Shown here: piece by piece, positions 34,827 to 44,626 of the stretch | Layout: each line of letters opens with the position of its first letter | Position numbering within the stretch: the first letter of the stretch is position 1 | Source of the DNA: Prevotellaceae bacterium | Lineage (GTDB): Bacteria > Bacteroidota > Bacteroidia > Bacteroidales > Bacteroidaceae | Assembly (NCBI GenBank): GCA_015256945.1 | Contig: JABZLB010000007.1 | Location: 24,214 to 88,213 of the forward strand | DNA length: 64,000 nucleotides | Direction: 5' to 3' | Notes under the pieces: generated by a model | Told to the model about the DNA's origin: nothing | What the model saw: the letters and a program-made list of their open reading frames with translations, nothing else | Databases searched by the model: none | Program-made: the position numbers and the translations under genes

Positions 34827-35951
34827 TTAATCCATGCTGAAACGCAAGGGCATCATCATCCTCACACAAACCTTATGGCCCTCGTGCATGCCTGGTGTGA
34901 AGCCCGAAAGACCCTTGAAACGTTCTGCAAGATAACGGCCAATAGCGGGATGTGAGGGCGAAATCATGCGCATATCGCGTACACGTCCCTCCTTGTCAAC
35001 CACATAACTGAACAGCACGCGCACCGACATTCCGTCCGTTTCGCTCCAGTTTATCCGCGGCATAACTTCCCAAAGCTTCCACGTATTCTCCCATCCTCCA
35101 GGGAAAACTGGCATATTTTCTACCTTTTTATAAATGGTATCGCCGTCGAGTGTAAGTGGAAGCATCTGCATATAAGGGTTTTGGGCCACAGGCTTGCCGG
35201 TAACAAGCTGTCGTGCCCTGCGGCTTAGCGTTTTGCTAAATTTGTCATAAGGCATATCTACCTCGTAGGTAACATTATCGGTTGGCGTTTGTATCTGCAC
35301 ATGATAGGCTATTTTATCTCTCTTAAGCCATACGCCATCTATCACGCTCTGTTGCATATCTGTGTAGCCGCCATCGATGAAAGGTGCAAAAAGATTGTCG
35401 TAAAAATCGGACGACAGCTGCCCACGCTCAATGTCTTTGTTCAGCATTTCCTGCGAGGTCAGCAACTTTTGGCTTATCATATCGTATGTAACGTATAGCG
35501 ACTGCCGATGTGGTGTTTCGGCCGAAAGGCTTTCAGGCTTCACCTCTGCCGAAATAAAATAGGAAGCCCAACGCCCTTGTGCAAACGACTTGAGCTCGGC
35601 CTTAAGCGTTGAATAGCAGAACCGTCGGTCATCGGGAAGGCTCTTAAGCTGTCCTATTACTGGCGTTCCCATGCTGCGTGTATAGGCTGCGAGCGACGAA
35701 TCAATGTCGGCCGACTCATACCCGAACAGCTGTTTTGTGATACAACGCTTCAATGCTGCAACACGGTTAAAACTGATAACCTCGGGCCATTCTATGGTAT
35801 AGTCGACCACATTAAAGTCGGAATCGCGCTGCAAAAAGAGGTGCTCGCTCATATATCGCACGTCATAGCCGTAGGCCGTGCTGTCTGTTTCCTGTGCGCC
35901 GGCTGCATAAGGCAACAGCGTGAGCAACAATAAGAAAAGTAGTTTCTTCAT
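34827..35951 (-). CDS. Secreted protein with TonB-C-like C-terminal domain
   Basis: A 374-residue exported protein with signal peptide LLFLLLLTLLPYAAGA. The middle (about 40–265) resembles DUF3298-like periplasmic domains (ISQKLLTSQEMLNKD, YHVQIQTPTDN). The C-terminal ~90 residues resemble the TonB C-terminal fold common in Bacteroidetes secreted proteins (VENMPVFPGG, LFSYVVDKEGRVRDMRMISPSHP, FTPGMHEGHKVCVRMMMPLRF). There is no N-terminal membrane anchor, so it is probably not a TonB energy transducer itself. It lies 35 bases after the DUF4251 gene. Confidence 0.75.
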   Translation of the reverse strand: MKKLLFLLLLTLLPYAAGAQETDSTAYGYDVRYMSEHLFLQRDSDFNVVDYTIEWPEVISFNRVAALKRCITKQLFGYESADIDSSLAAYTRSMGTPVIGQLKSLPDDRRFCYSTLKAELKSFAQGRWASYFISAEVKPESLSAETPHRQSLYVTYDMISQKLLTSQEMLNKDIERGQLSSDFYDNLFAPFIDGGYTDMQQSVIDGVWLKRDKIAYHVQIQTPTDNVTYEVDMPYDKFSKTLSRRARQLVTGKPVAQNPYMQMLPLTLDGDTIYKKVENMPVFPGGWENTWKLWEVMPRINWSETDGMSVRVLFSYVVDKEGRVRDMRMISPSHPAIGRYLAERFKGLSGFTPGMHEGHKVCVRMMMPLRFSMD

Positions 35952-35986
35952 TTTTTATGATTAAATACAGACGTTGTTGCAGAACC

Positions 35987-36496
35987 TCATTTCCGTACAG
36001 AGGCCGGCATACTGACGTTACCCGAGAAGTCGATGCCCTCACGGTCGCTGCTTTGCACATTTAACGATGCACGGCCGTTGTCGAAAACAATCAGGTCGTA
36101 GCCCAGAAGCTCGTCACCGTTCTTTACATTAAACGTTATGCGGCGGCCGTCTTTCTTATATTGTGAAATAGAAAAGCCCGTAGCATGACCCTGAAAAATC
36201 AGCGGACTCTGCATGTCGTCGGGAAACTTCGAGCGGTAAGCCACGCCAAAATAAGGCAGGTAACTGTCAATGCTGTCGCCGTTGACGGTCAGCGAATAGG
36301 TTGTTGTAAGGTAGCGTGCAGGCATGCTATGGGGAAGCACATAATCGAAATGAATCGTGAACCGCCGGCTGTTAATATCGTCGTATACCCGTTGTTGCAC
36401 CTCCCTGCGCTCACCGGCACGCCGCCCGGCCGTTTGTGTTGACACGCACGAAGCCATGCAAAGTGCCACAATAAAAGCTATCCCTATTTTACGCAT
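35987..36496 (-). CDS. DUF4251 lipoprotein
   Basis: A 169-residue lipoprotein (IVALCMASC, Cys near residue 17). The mature part has INSRRFTIHFDYVLPHSMPAR near 41, VAYRSKFPDDMQSPLIF near 86 and SISQYKKDGRRITFNVK near 110, which I recognise as the Bacteroidetes DUF4251 pattern. Function is unknown. It is the first gene of a two-gene unit with the TonB-C-like protein; both are envelope proteins. Confidence 0.75.
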   Translation of the reverse strand: MRKIGIAFIVALCMASCVSTQTAGRRAGERREVQQRVYDDINSRRFTIHFDYVLPHSMPARYLTTTYSLTVNGDSIDSYLPYFGVAYRSKFPDDMQSPLIFQGHATGFSISQYKKDGRRITFNVKNGDELLGYDLIVFDNGRASLNVQSSDREGIDFSGNVSMPASVRK

Positions 36497-36617
36497 AAGC
36501 TCTATTTTCTTGTAAAAATACGATATTTCTCTTACTCTTACATGCTTTTTTACTTTCTTTATCTTTTAAACAGTGAACAGGCTGTTGCCTTATGCCTGCA
36601 CCGTTATGCAACAAAGG

Positions 36618-36712
36618 TCATCGTTCGCCGACCGTCAGCAACGCTGCTGACGGCCGTCACACTACATGTTTGACAACCGTCAAATGCGCGTACGGCGGCC
36701 ACCGAACGATGA
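36618..36712. repeat. Dispersed GC-rich palindromic element, copy D
   Basis: Subunits near 36626, 36648, 36671 and 36693 (spacing 22, 23, 22), core GACCGTCAGCAACGCTGCTGA, outer ends TCATCGTTCG and CGAACGATGA forming a perfect terminal inverted repeat. It lies in the 560-bp gap between the DUF4251 and SDR genes, which also holds the array at 36840. Confidence 0.8.
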
Positions 36713-36839
36713 ACTTTAGCTAATAACAATTACTGATTTTCCATATAAGCCCCCCTGCTTTATTCCCTATTCTCAATCTCATTTCACCCTTTTCCTTCTG
36801 TCTCACCCTCATTTTTTCTAAAGTTTAAAATATCGGTTC

Positions 36840-36990
36840 TTTAATTTTTTAATCCTATAATTCTTGAATTCTAATTGCTCTCCTTTATTTTTTTAATCTT
36901 TTCATTCTTTAATTCTAAACGCTCCCCTTTAATTTTTTAATCCTATAATTCTTTAATTCTAAATCTTTACCTTTTTACTTTTTTAATTTT
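36840..36990. repeat. AT-rich tandem array with exact 44-bp period
   Basis: Three units at 36840, 36884 and 36928, each exactly 44 bp, plus a partial fourth. Conserved parts are TTTAATTTTTTAATC and ATTCTTTAATTCTAA. It resembles the array at 6986 in sequence and shares its period. Confidence 0.85.
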
Positions 36991-37056
36991 TTACTTTTAT
37001 TTCCTATCTTTATCGCTGCAAAACAAGTTTATAGTCATATTTAAATCATACCGAAC

Positions 37057-37800
37057 ATGAAAACCGTTTTAATAACAGGTGCTACGAGTGGCATAGGTAA
37101 AGCCTGTGCCATGAAGTTTGGCGAGGCAGGCTATCGCGTAATAGCCTGGGGGCGCAACAAGGAAAAACTAACCAGGCTGAACCAGCAAATGCAGGGCGAA
37201 ATAATGCCCATGGGCGTAGATGTATGCAACCGTGAGCAGGTGAAACTGGCCATCGAACGCATACATGCCGACTGGAAACCCATTGATGTACTGATTAACA
37301 ATGCCGGACTGGCACAAGGACTGGAACCCGAATACGAAGGTAACTTTGACGACTGGGACCGTATGATTGATACCAACGTAAAAGGATTGCTGAACGTTAC
37401 ACGCCTTGTCGTACCCGAAATGGTACGCCGTAACCACGGCCATGTGATTAATATCGGCAGCGTAGCCGGCGATGCAGCCTATGCCGGAGGCAATGTTTAT
37501 TGTGCCACAAAGGCGGCCGTGAAAGCCCTTACCGACGGACTGCGCATTGACGTAGCCCATACTAGGGTGCGCGTAACGAACCTGAAGCCCGGGCTTGTTG
37601 AAACCAATTTCAGCAATGTACGCTTTCATGGCGATACCGAAAGGGCGGCATCGGTTTATAAAGGCATCGAACCCCTTACGCCAGATGATATTGCCGACGT
37701 GGCCCTTTACGCCGCTTCAGCCCCCGAACATGTACAGATAGCCGAGGTTCTTATTTTGGCAACCCATCAGGCCAGCGGCAGTTACATCGTGAGAAAATAG
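37057..37800 (+). CDS. SDR-family NAD(P)-dependent oxidoreductase
   Basis: A 247-residue short-chain dehydrogenase. The cofactor motif is ITGATSGIG near residue 6, NNAG near 87, the catalytic Ser in INIGSVAG near 132, and the YxxxK pair in YCATKAA near 148. The pattern is close to YdfG-type enzymes that oxidise serine, 3-hydroxypropionate-type or malonic-semialdehyde substrates; the actual substrate is unknown. It stands alone, with an AT-rich tandem array instead of a clear promoter just upstream and a strong terminator downstream. Confidence 0.92.
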   Translation: MKTVLITGATSGIGKACAMKFGEAGYRVIAWGRNKEKLTRLNQQMQGEIMPMGVDVCNREQVKLAIERIHADWKPIDVLINNAGLAQGLEPEYEGNFDDWDRMIDTNVKGLLNVTRLVVPEMVRRNHGHVINIGSVAGDAAYAGGNVYCATKAAVKALTDGLRIDVAHTRVRVTNLKPGLVETNFSNVRFHGDTERAASVYKGIEPLTPDDIADVALYAASAPEHVQIAEVLILATHQASGSYIVRK

Positions 37801-37884
37801 CCTGACGGTGGCAACAGAAAGACACACGGCCAGGCATAAAAAAACAATTTGCAGATGAAAGGACTGCAAATTACAGAACACAAA

Positions 37885-37920
37885 AAAGCGGATTGGAGAA
37901 GGGTTTATCCAATCCGCTTT
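37885..37920. terminator. Bidirectional terminator, SDR / secreted protein
   Basis: Perfect 13-bp stem AAAGCGGATTGGA/TCCAATCCGCTTT with a ten-base loop, between convergent genes. Confidence 0.8.
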
Positions 37921-37954
37921 CGCTATATATTATATAAGGTGTAAATAACAGCCG

Positions 37955-40060
37955 TTATTTCCTCGTGAACTTGCGCACCGCACGCTGCCCCCTTTCATCG
38001 GTAGTAACTACCATGTACAGGCCCGGCTTAAGAGCTGACAAATTATTTTCATTCAGCTGACGGCCGTTAAGGTCGTATATTACCGTTGTTACCACCCTGC
38101 CGCTATTGTGCAATTGTATGCCGTCGGCAGTTCTTGGGGTTACCGTTACGCTGTCAATGAAGAAGTCGCAAAAGTCTTTTGTCGTCGCATAAAAGCCAAT
38201 ATTGTAGTTGCCTTCTGTATCAATTGTGACGTGGGTTGTTACCTTTTCCCACTTATTTGAGCCTTTCAAACCGTCAACTTTCTGCAATTCAGTTTTATAG
38301 GTTGCCGTGTCGCGCTGTGCTGTTCCCAGCATAACCTTATAGGCAATCTTGCCCCAGCTCTGTGCCTTGCGCATGTACGATAGGGTATATTCTCCTGCCT
38401 TCATGTGCAGAGCAGGCGACATAAGCCAGTCGTGCAGCGGGTTACTTGCACCAAACGAGTGGGCAAAGGCATAGCGTCCCTTGTACGAATTGCTCTTCTG
38501 TGCACCTATTCCCCATCCCAATGTAGCGTTGGTGTGGTCGTTGATTATAAGCCATTCGTCGGTATCATCAGTTTTTTCGAAGCCCGTGTTATACGGAATT
38601 TCATGCACCTTAGCGTCAATATAGGTAACGATAGAGGCGTTGCTTGCTCCAATTCCCTTCACGCCGCCGTATTCAGGCTCAACTACATACATATACTTGC
38701 CGGGCAAATCGAGGGTATCTTTGTACACGGTGTCGGCAACATTATGTGCTATTTGTACGTAGCCATCGCTTTTAAGGCGATACACATTATATGTAACGTG
38801 GGTTAAATCGGCATATCCTCCATGAACGGTTTGGGTGGGACGAGTCCACGTAATGGTAACAAACTTGCCGTTGTCAGGATTGGAACAGATGACGGTATCG
38901 ACCTTCTGCACCTGGTCGTAGCCGTGACGGACAACGGCAGTAGCGGGCGAACTGAGTCCGCCTGCGCCAACAGTCTGCACCTCATATGTGTTTAACCCAT
39001 CGTCACAATGTTCATCTGTATACTCAAGTGCGTTGCCGGGGAGCACGGCTATGGGCGTTTCGTGCCCCAGACGATATACTCTTACCTCGCTGATTGTGCC
39101 TACGGGGTCGCCGTTTTCTGTCCTTGTGGGCAGCAGCCACTGCAAATGAACCGTGTGATGACTGGCAGCATCGGGTGTGGCCGTAAGCGATAACAGGGCA
39201 CGAGGATGGTTACCTGTATAGGGCTTACCGTCGAAATAAAGCCCCGTTACATTTGCATCCTTGGCTACAAGCGTGTCAATAGCCACGGGCACACCCGTTG
39301 AAATGTTCACACTGTCGAGCACTGAGCAATAGCGGGCACGTGCAAAATACAGCTTGTCATCAGGGCTAAAGGCCATCGACTGGAAGTATTCGTAGGTTAC
39401 ATTACGGTGTTGTTTGCCTATCTGCGTAGCCTTTCCCGTATACTTGTCAACCTTATAGAACTGGCGTAAATCGGACATTGCATACAGCTCTCCCCTGCTG
39501 TTGCAGGCCAGTGCAATCAGAATGGTTTCTACACGGCGCGCATATCCGTCAATGGCTGTGAGCTGGCCGATGCTGCCTACCTTTGTAAGCTTGCCGGTAT
39601 TCAGGTCTACAATATAGAGGCCCGTGGTGGTAACCTTGGTGCTCGGGTCGCCTGACACCTTGTCTTCAGCCAGTGCATACATGGTGTGTGTGGTGTAATC
39701 GTATGTCATATCAGCAATACGCTGGTCACCATCATTATCGTTTGCCATCTTAATGGGCTTGAATTTGTACGTACCGGGTTCAATAATTCCAAAACCATAC
39801 TGCGGCAGCATGCCGATAGCATCGTACTTAACGGCCGACGCGTACAGCGTATTTCCCACTTTTTCCATAGCCGTTGGCATATAATTATAGGCCGTAGTGC
39901 GGTGCGTTATCTGAAAATCGCAAGGCGATGACGTTTTAAAGCTGACGAAACCATAGCGTCCGTCGTAGTCTCCCATTAAGAAACCGTGAGCCGTTTGCTG
40001 CGCACTCGTGGTAAGTACAGCGGCTAAAGCTACGATTCCTGCAATACATCTTTTAATCAT
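37955..40060 (-). CDS. Secreted multidomain protein with T9SS-type C-terminal signal
   Basis: A 701-residue exported protein (signal IVALAAVLTTSAQ). Residues ~25–270 look like a beta-propeller of short repeats (MYALAEDKVSG, LYAMSDLRQFYKVDKYTGKA). Two fibronectin-III-like domains follow (~275–485; VHLQWLLPTRTENGDPV, TITWTRPTQT), then a choice-of-anchor-J/MAM-like domain (~500–640; NTGFEKTDDTDEW, DWLMSPALHMKAGEYTLSYM). The C terminus (VIYDLNGRQLNENNLSALKPGLY...VRKFTRK) is the type-A T9SS sorting form. It should be carried across the outer membrane and fixed to the surface. It is divergent from a related, larger protein. Confidence 0.82.
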   Translation of the reverse strand: MIKRCIAGIVALAAVLTTSAQQTAHGFLMGDYDGRYGFVSFKTSSPCDFQITHRTTAYNYMPTAMEKVGNTLYASAVKYDAIGMLPQYGFGIIEPGTYKFKPIKMANDNDGDQRIADMTYDYTTHTMYALAEDKVSGDPSTKVTTTGLYIVDLNTGKLTKVGSIGQLTAIDGYARRVETILIALACNSRGELYAMSDLRQFYKVDKYTGKATQIGKQHRNVTYEYFQSMAFSPDDKLYFARARYCSVLDSVNISTGVPVAIDTLVAKDANVTGLYFDGKPYTGNHPRALLSLTATPDAASHHTVHLQWLLPTRTENGDPVGTISEVRVYRLGHETPIAVLPGNALEYTDEHCDDGLNTYEVQTVGAGGLSSPATAVVRHGYDQVQKVDTVICSNPDNGKFVTITWTRPTQTVHGGYADLTHVTYNVYRLKSDGYVQIAHNVADTVYKDTLDLPGKYMYVVEPEYGGVKGIGASNASIVTYIDAKVHEIPYNTGFEKTDDTDEWLIINDHTNATLGWGIGAQKSNSYKGRYAFAHSFGASNPLHDWLMSPALHMKAGEYTLSYMRKAQSWGKIAYKVMLGTAQRDTATYKTELQKVDGLKGSNKWEKVTTHVTIDTEGNYNIGFYATTKDFCDFFIDSVTVTPRTADGIQLHNSGRVVTTVIYDLNGRQLNENNLSALKPGLYMVVTTDERGQRAVRKFTRK

Positions 40061-40162
40061 AAAGCAAATAATACAATAAAAATTTAAAAGTTCTCAATCA
40101 GTTTTTATGTCGTCTCTCTGCCATCGGGACATCATAACCGGCAGATGTTCACGACAGCATTG

Positions 40163-40170
40163 CAAAGTTA
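40163..40170 (-). promoter_or_regulatory. −7 box for the 701-residue secreted protein
   Basis: TAACTTTG on the minus strand, about 100 bases upstream of the start; one of a divergent pair with the box at 40318. Confidence 0.5.
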
Positions 40171-40317
40171 TCTAAATTTATTTAAAACCTATATACAATA
40201 GTCTCACTTTTGTAATACAAAACAGCAATTTCGTAACAAAATACATTTTATTTGCATAAAATGGTAACAAAATGTAAAAATACAAATGTTTTTCGTGGTA
40301 AAATAAATTAAAATGGC

Positions 40318-40325
40318 TATTTTTG
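40318..40325 (+). promoter_or_regulatory. −7 box for the 1,392-residue secreted protein
   Basis: TATTTTTG, 34 bases before the ATG at 40360; it argues against the TTG start at 40333. Confidence 0.5.
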
Positions 40326-40359
40326 TAGATAATTGTTGAACTTGTATTACATAGCGCTT

Positions 40360-43300
40360 ATGAAAAAAATCTACTTATTAGCTGTGCTCGTAATGCTTTT
40401 GTTGCATCCCGACTTTGCCTGTGCGCAATCGGCAGTACTGAGCGAAGGCTTTGAAAATGCTGTTTTTCCGCCTGCGGGATGGAGCGTAACAGACCGTGAT
40501 GCTGACCATCATGGATGGCTTTTGGCAGGGCAGGGACTAAAGGTTTACGCCGGGAAACAGCTGGCCATATCGTATACCTGCGACCCGAAAGCATACCCCA
40601 TTGTAGAGTATTCACGGCAGGACAACTGGCTCATTACGCCACAAATCAACATCACAAACAACGCATTTACGCTCGAATGCTTCTATGCCGAGGAAGACAA
40701 TGAGTCGCACGACTCGCTTGTTGTAAGGGTGTCAACCACAGGAAACCATCCTGCCGACTTCACCGAAAAGCTGGCAGAACTCGACGTCCGCAACGAAGAG
40801 GGAGAGGTAAACTTTCAGAAACTGACACGGTCGCTGTCGAAATTCAGCGGACAAAAAATATACATTGCCTTCGTTCATACGGGGAAAGGGGGATATGGTT
40901 TAGCCCTCGACGATATAACCATAAGCAACAAAAAAGGGCCTCAACGGGCAGGAAGTTTTACGGTTAAGCCTGCTGCCGATGGCAATCTGAAAGCTACACT
41001 GAACTGGACAAACCCGACAAAGAACGGACTTGGTGACAATTTAACCAGCTATCAAGTGCGTATTTATCGTGACCAGCTGCTTATTGCTACCTTAAACAAG
41101 GGAACAACAACCTACACCGATGAGCATGCAACCGCAGGCATGCACACATATAGTATAGGTATTGTTACCGATGAAGGCGAATCGGCACTGCGTACAGCCA
41201 GAGCCTGCATAGGCGAAGACGTGCCCAGCACCGTCAGAAACCTCAGGGCCGACCCACACAAAGGCAAGGTAACACTAACATGGACGGCACCTGAAACGGG
41301 TGTAAACAAAGGCTTTATCAACCCGCAACACCTTAAATACAGCCTGTACAAGACCACCGGGGGCGTTCAAACTACCGTGGCCGAAGGCTATGAAAAGACC
41401 ACCTTTACCGAAGATATTGCCGACGGGCAGACCGTTGTTTATGAGGTTGCTGCCTCCAATGCTGCCGGAACGGGAGAGAAAACGCGCGCCAACAGCGTCA
41501 TTACCTACTCGGGAAGTCAGGCCGAACTAACCGTGGGTATGCAGGCAACATCCGAGTTTACCAACAGCAGGATTCCCGTAGATGCCTATTCAAAGGCTAC
41601 CGTTAGCCAAACCATATACTATCCCCACGAGTTACAGTATGTGAAAGGAGCCATTAATCATGTTATCTTCAGGAACGCATTCAGCCAGAGTACCGACCTT
41701 ACACGTCCGCTTCAAGTGTATATTGGTGAAACCGATCAGGCCGATTTGAAGTTGGGTTGGGTACCCGTGGCACAATTAAATAAGGTATACGACGACACCA
41801 TAACGATGAGCAGAGGTTCGAACGATATTGATATTGTATTGTCGCAACCTTACCATTACCAGGGTAAAAACCTTGTTGTAACGGTTTATGGCGCCCGTAT
41901 TGACAGGACAGCACGCTACGCCGACCATTTCCTCGTGGAACGAACTCCTGCACATGCCAACCGTTCGCGACTGCTTTCTGGCTCGTCAAATATCAATTTA
42001 ACGGCACTGCCGCAGAGTAGTGACGTTATTTCGGAAGTGCCTTACACACGGTTTGTGATGACCACTACACTTACAGGCTCGCTCCACGGCAAGGTAACCG
42101 ATACGCAAGGACACGCTATTGCCGGGGCAACAGTAACATTACCTCATTATAAACTTACCGCTATCACTGCTGAAGACGGCAGTTACGATTTTGATTTTGT
42201 GCCATCAGGAGCACAGAATATAACCGTTTCGGCCAATGGCTTTGACGATTATTCCAGGTTGGTTACGATTGAGGAAACGGGCACAGCTCTCGATATTACG
42301 CTTCCAAAATTGCAAACTTACACCTGCCATGGCGTGGTAACGAACGACAAAAACACGCCACTGGCTGGAGCTTTAGTAGCTGTTGAAGGTTACGCAAAAC
42401 AGGAAACCACTACACAAGCCGACGGCAGTTTCGTACTTTCCGGTCTTTATGCCGGCAAAAAATACACGCTAACCATCAGCAAAGCCAATTACGACGTATA
42501 TGCGGAAGCCCTTAATGCCACAGCCAGCGTGAACAAAGGCACCATCGTTATGCGTCATAGCCACATTCCTGCATACGCTGTTGAAGCACAGACAACGACC
42601 GACGGTAACATGCTTAACATCACATGGAAGAACCCATACACACGCAAGGGGCGTACACAATGGACAATAATAGGTTCTTCCAACATCCAAACGGGTACGT
42701 CAGGTGACAGCTATTACAGTGCAGATGATTATTGCGTGGCTCACCTTTGGGACGCAAAAGACATTGCCGACTCGATGATGACGGGACAGAGCTTCATGGG
42801 TATGCGCATCTATCTGCAGGCTATTTCGGGCACGTTCACCGCACACGTATGGGAGGGCGACCGCACAAACCACAAGAGCGTAGCCCAAAAAGCCATACCC
42901 CTGTCGGCCATTAGCCGCGACGGTGGCTGGGTAAACGTAGTATTTGACAAGCCGGTAGAAATCAAGAAAGGCACTACATACATGGTGGGTATACATGTAA
43001 AAAACGCGTCAACCGACCCAATTGGTGTCAACTATAAATGGGGATCGGCGCTAAAAGGCAAGAATAATCTGAAGTTTACCGACGCTGAAGGGCATTACAC
43101 TTACGACGCAAGCTATGCCTTTAACATATCTGCACACGTAGGCATTCCGGGCACAACGCTGCCCGTCGACTCAACAGATGCTTCATATTTACCAGCTTAT
43201 AAGGTATACCGAAGCACGCCATCGGGACAGTGGTACAGCCTGGGTACGGCAGCTTCATGTAGTTATCAGGATACCCAATGGGCGTCATTGCCTTCAGGCC

Positions 43301-44538
43301 ACTATGTCTACAAGGTTGAGGCACAATATCCTGACGGAGTCTCAACAGCAGCCTTCTCGAACGATATTACCCGCCTTATTGATACCGACGCAGGTATTTC
43401 GGCCATTGTTTCGCCCAAGAAGATGATTGAAAAACAGCCTGTTGTTGAAGTTAAAGCGTATATTAAGAACTACGGAGAGAAGCCAATACACGACGTTCCT
43501 GTTAAATTGACGGTGAACGGAGCACCTGTTGCCAGTGCCACGGTTACGGAAATGCTTGCCAAAGACGACAGCACCCTGGTAACATTCGGCAACGTTTCGC
43601 TCGATGATAACGTGATAAACCATATAACCCTCACCACAACACTCGGTGGAGACGGCGCAAGTAGCAACGACAGTATGACGGTAACCATTTCAAATTTACC
43701 CAATATCGCTCTGCATGCCTTTCGTTGGGATGTCTTCGGTAACGCAGGACCTATCGTTATCAACACCAATAACCCTGAGGCTACAACATTAAAACGCAGC
43801 GTAACGCCAAACGAAAGCATCGTGGCTGCCGGTTGTATGGTGAACGGCAAATTCCATGGTTTCTCCACCACATGGCAGTCGATACCGCAGCAATACCTCG
43901 TTCTCGACACCGTAAGCTGGGCTCCTGCTGAGGCAAAACCGACGAAAGATTTCGTTCTTGACATGGATTACGATGTTACACAAGGTCGTCTTTACTGCAT
44001 CGCTGCTGATACATTGACCACAAAAACCGTGCTGGCTTCGGTTGATTCAGACTTGGGAGCTCTTACCATACTGACCGAACTTGATCATCCCTATCATGCC
44101 TTTGCCATCAATAAACAGGGCGAGATGTATGGTATTACACGCAGTGGCGATCTATATAAAATTGAGCAGATTGGACTTTTCTTTAACGAAGAACGCGTTG
44201 GAAGTACAGGTATTACTGACGTCCGTTATTTCCAGTCGATGACATTCGACAAGAAAACCAACCGTCTGCTGTGGGTACATGCCGGCGAAAACGGCACGGG
44301 CGACCTTTATGATGTCAATACAACTACTGGCATTGCATCACTGCTGGGGCGTGTTATCGTTGGAAACGAACCCGCCGAAGCCGTAGGTTTATACACGACA
44401 GGCGGCTCAACCGATGGCATAAAGGTTGTAACAACAAAAGTATTGACAGAAAAATGCTACAACACCGCGGGACAACGTGTGCCCCATAGCTATCACGGCG
44501 TAGTTATTGCAGGAGGTAAAAAACAATTGCAGAAATAG
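40360..44538 (+). CDS. Large secreted multidomain adhesin-like protein with T9SS-type end
   Basis: A 1,392-residue exported protein (signal LLAVLVMLLLHPDFACA). Domains in order, residues approximate: choice-of-anchor-J/MAM-like (20–200; EGFENAVFPPAGWSVTD, DNWLITPQI); two fibronectin-III (205–385); a beta domain (390–570); two carboxypeptidase-regulatory-like repeats (575–650, 655–730; GHAIAGATVTLP, NTPLAGALVAVEGYA); an anchor-like domain (750–935); a further FnIII-like strand set; a CARDB-like domain (1010–1110); and a C-terminal beta-propeller (1115–1340). The end (CYNTAGQRV...VVIAGGKKQLQK) fits a type-A T9SS signal. It uses the same parts as the divergent neighbour but in roughly reverse order. 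Confidence 0.82.
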   Translation: MKKIYLLAVLVMLLLHPDFACAQSAVLSEGFENAVFPPAGWSVTDRDADHHGWLLAGQGLKVYAGKQLAISYTCDPKAYPIVEYSRQDNWLITPQINITNNAFTLECFYAEEDNESHDSLVVRVSTTGNHPADFTEKLAELDVRNEEGEVNFQKLTRSLSKFSGQKIYIAFVHTGKGGYGLALDDITISNKKGPQRAGSFTVKPAADGNLKATLNWTNPTKNGLGDNLTSYQVRIYRDQLLIATLNKGTTTYTDEHATAGMHTYSIGIVTDEGESALRTARACIGEDVPSTVRNLRADPHKGKVTLTWTAPETGVNKGFINPQHLKYSLYKTTGGVQTTVAEGYEKTTFTEDIADGQTVVYEVAASNAAGTGEKTRANSVITYSGSQAELTVGMQATSEFTNSRIPVDAYSKATVSQTIYYPHELQYVKGAINHVIFRNAFSQSTDLTRPLQVYIGETDQADLKLGWVPVAQLNKVYDDTITMSRGSNDIDIVLSQPYHYQGKNLVVTVYGARIDRTARYADHFLVERTPAHANRSRLLSGSSNINLTALPQSSDVISEVPYTRFVMTTTLTGSLHGKVTDTQGHAIAGATVTLPHYKLTAITAEDGSYDFDFVPSGAQNITVSANGFDDYSRLVTIEETGTALDITLPKLQTYTCHGVVTNDKNTPLAGALVAVEGYAKQETTTQADGSFVLSGLYAGKKYTLTISKANYDVYAEALNATASVNKGTIVMRHSHIPAYAVEAQTTTDGNMLNITWKNPYTRKGRTQWTIIGSSNIQTGTSGDSYYSADDYCVAHLWDAKDIADSMMTGQSFMGMRIYLQAISGTFTAHVWEGDRTNHKSVAQKAIPLSAISRDGGWVNVVFDKPVEIKKGTTYMVGIHVKNASTDPIGVNYKWGSALKGKNNLKFTDAEGHYTYDASYAFNISAHVGIPGTTLPVDSTDASYLPAYKVYRSTPSGQWYSLGTAASCSYQDTQWASLPSGHYVYKVEAQYPDGVSTAAFSNDITRLIDTDAGISAIVSPKKMIEKQPVVEVKAYIKNYGEKPIHDVPVKLTVNGAPVASATVTEMLAKDDSTLVTFGNVSLDDNVINHITLTTTLGGDGASSNDSMTVTISNLPNIALHAFRWDVFGNAGPIVINTNNPEATTLKRSVTPNESIVAAGCMVNGKFHGFSTTWQSIPQQYLVLDTVSWAPAEAKPTKDFVLDMDYDVTQGRLYCIAADTLTTKTVLASVDSDLGALTILTELDHPYHAFAINKQGEMYGITRSGDLYKIEQIGLFFNEERVGSTGITDVRYFQSMTFDKKTNRLLWVHAGENGTGDLYDVNTTTGIASLLGRVIVGNEPAEAVGLYTTGGSTDGIKVVTTKVLTEKCYNTAGQRVPHSYHGVVIAGGKKQLQK

Positions 44539-44586
44539 TAATTTATCTGGAATAGCCTGCTTTTTGTTTATGAAAAAGTATGGTAC

Positions 44587-44626
44587 AATAATAAGGGTAC
44601 CCAGTTTTGATGGTACCCTTATTATT
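44587..44626 (+). terminator. Terminator of the large secreted protein gene
   Basis: Perfect 15-bp stem AATAATAAGGGTACC/GGTACCCTTATTATT, ten-base loop, T-rich tail. Confidence 0.85.
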
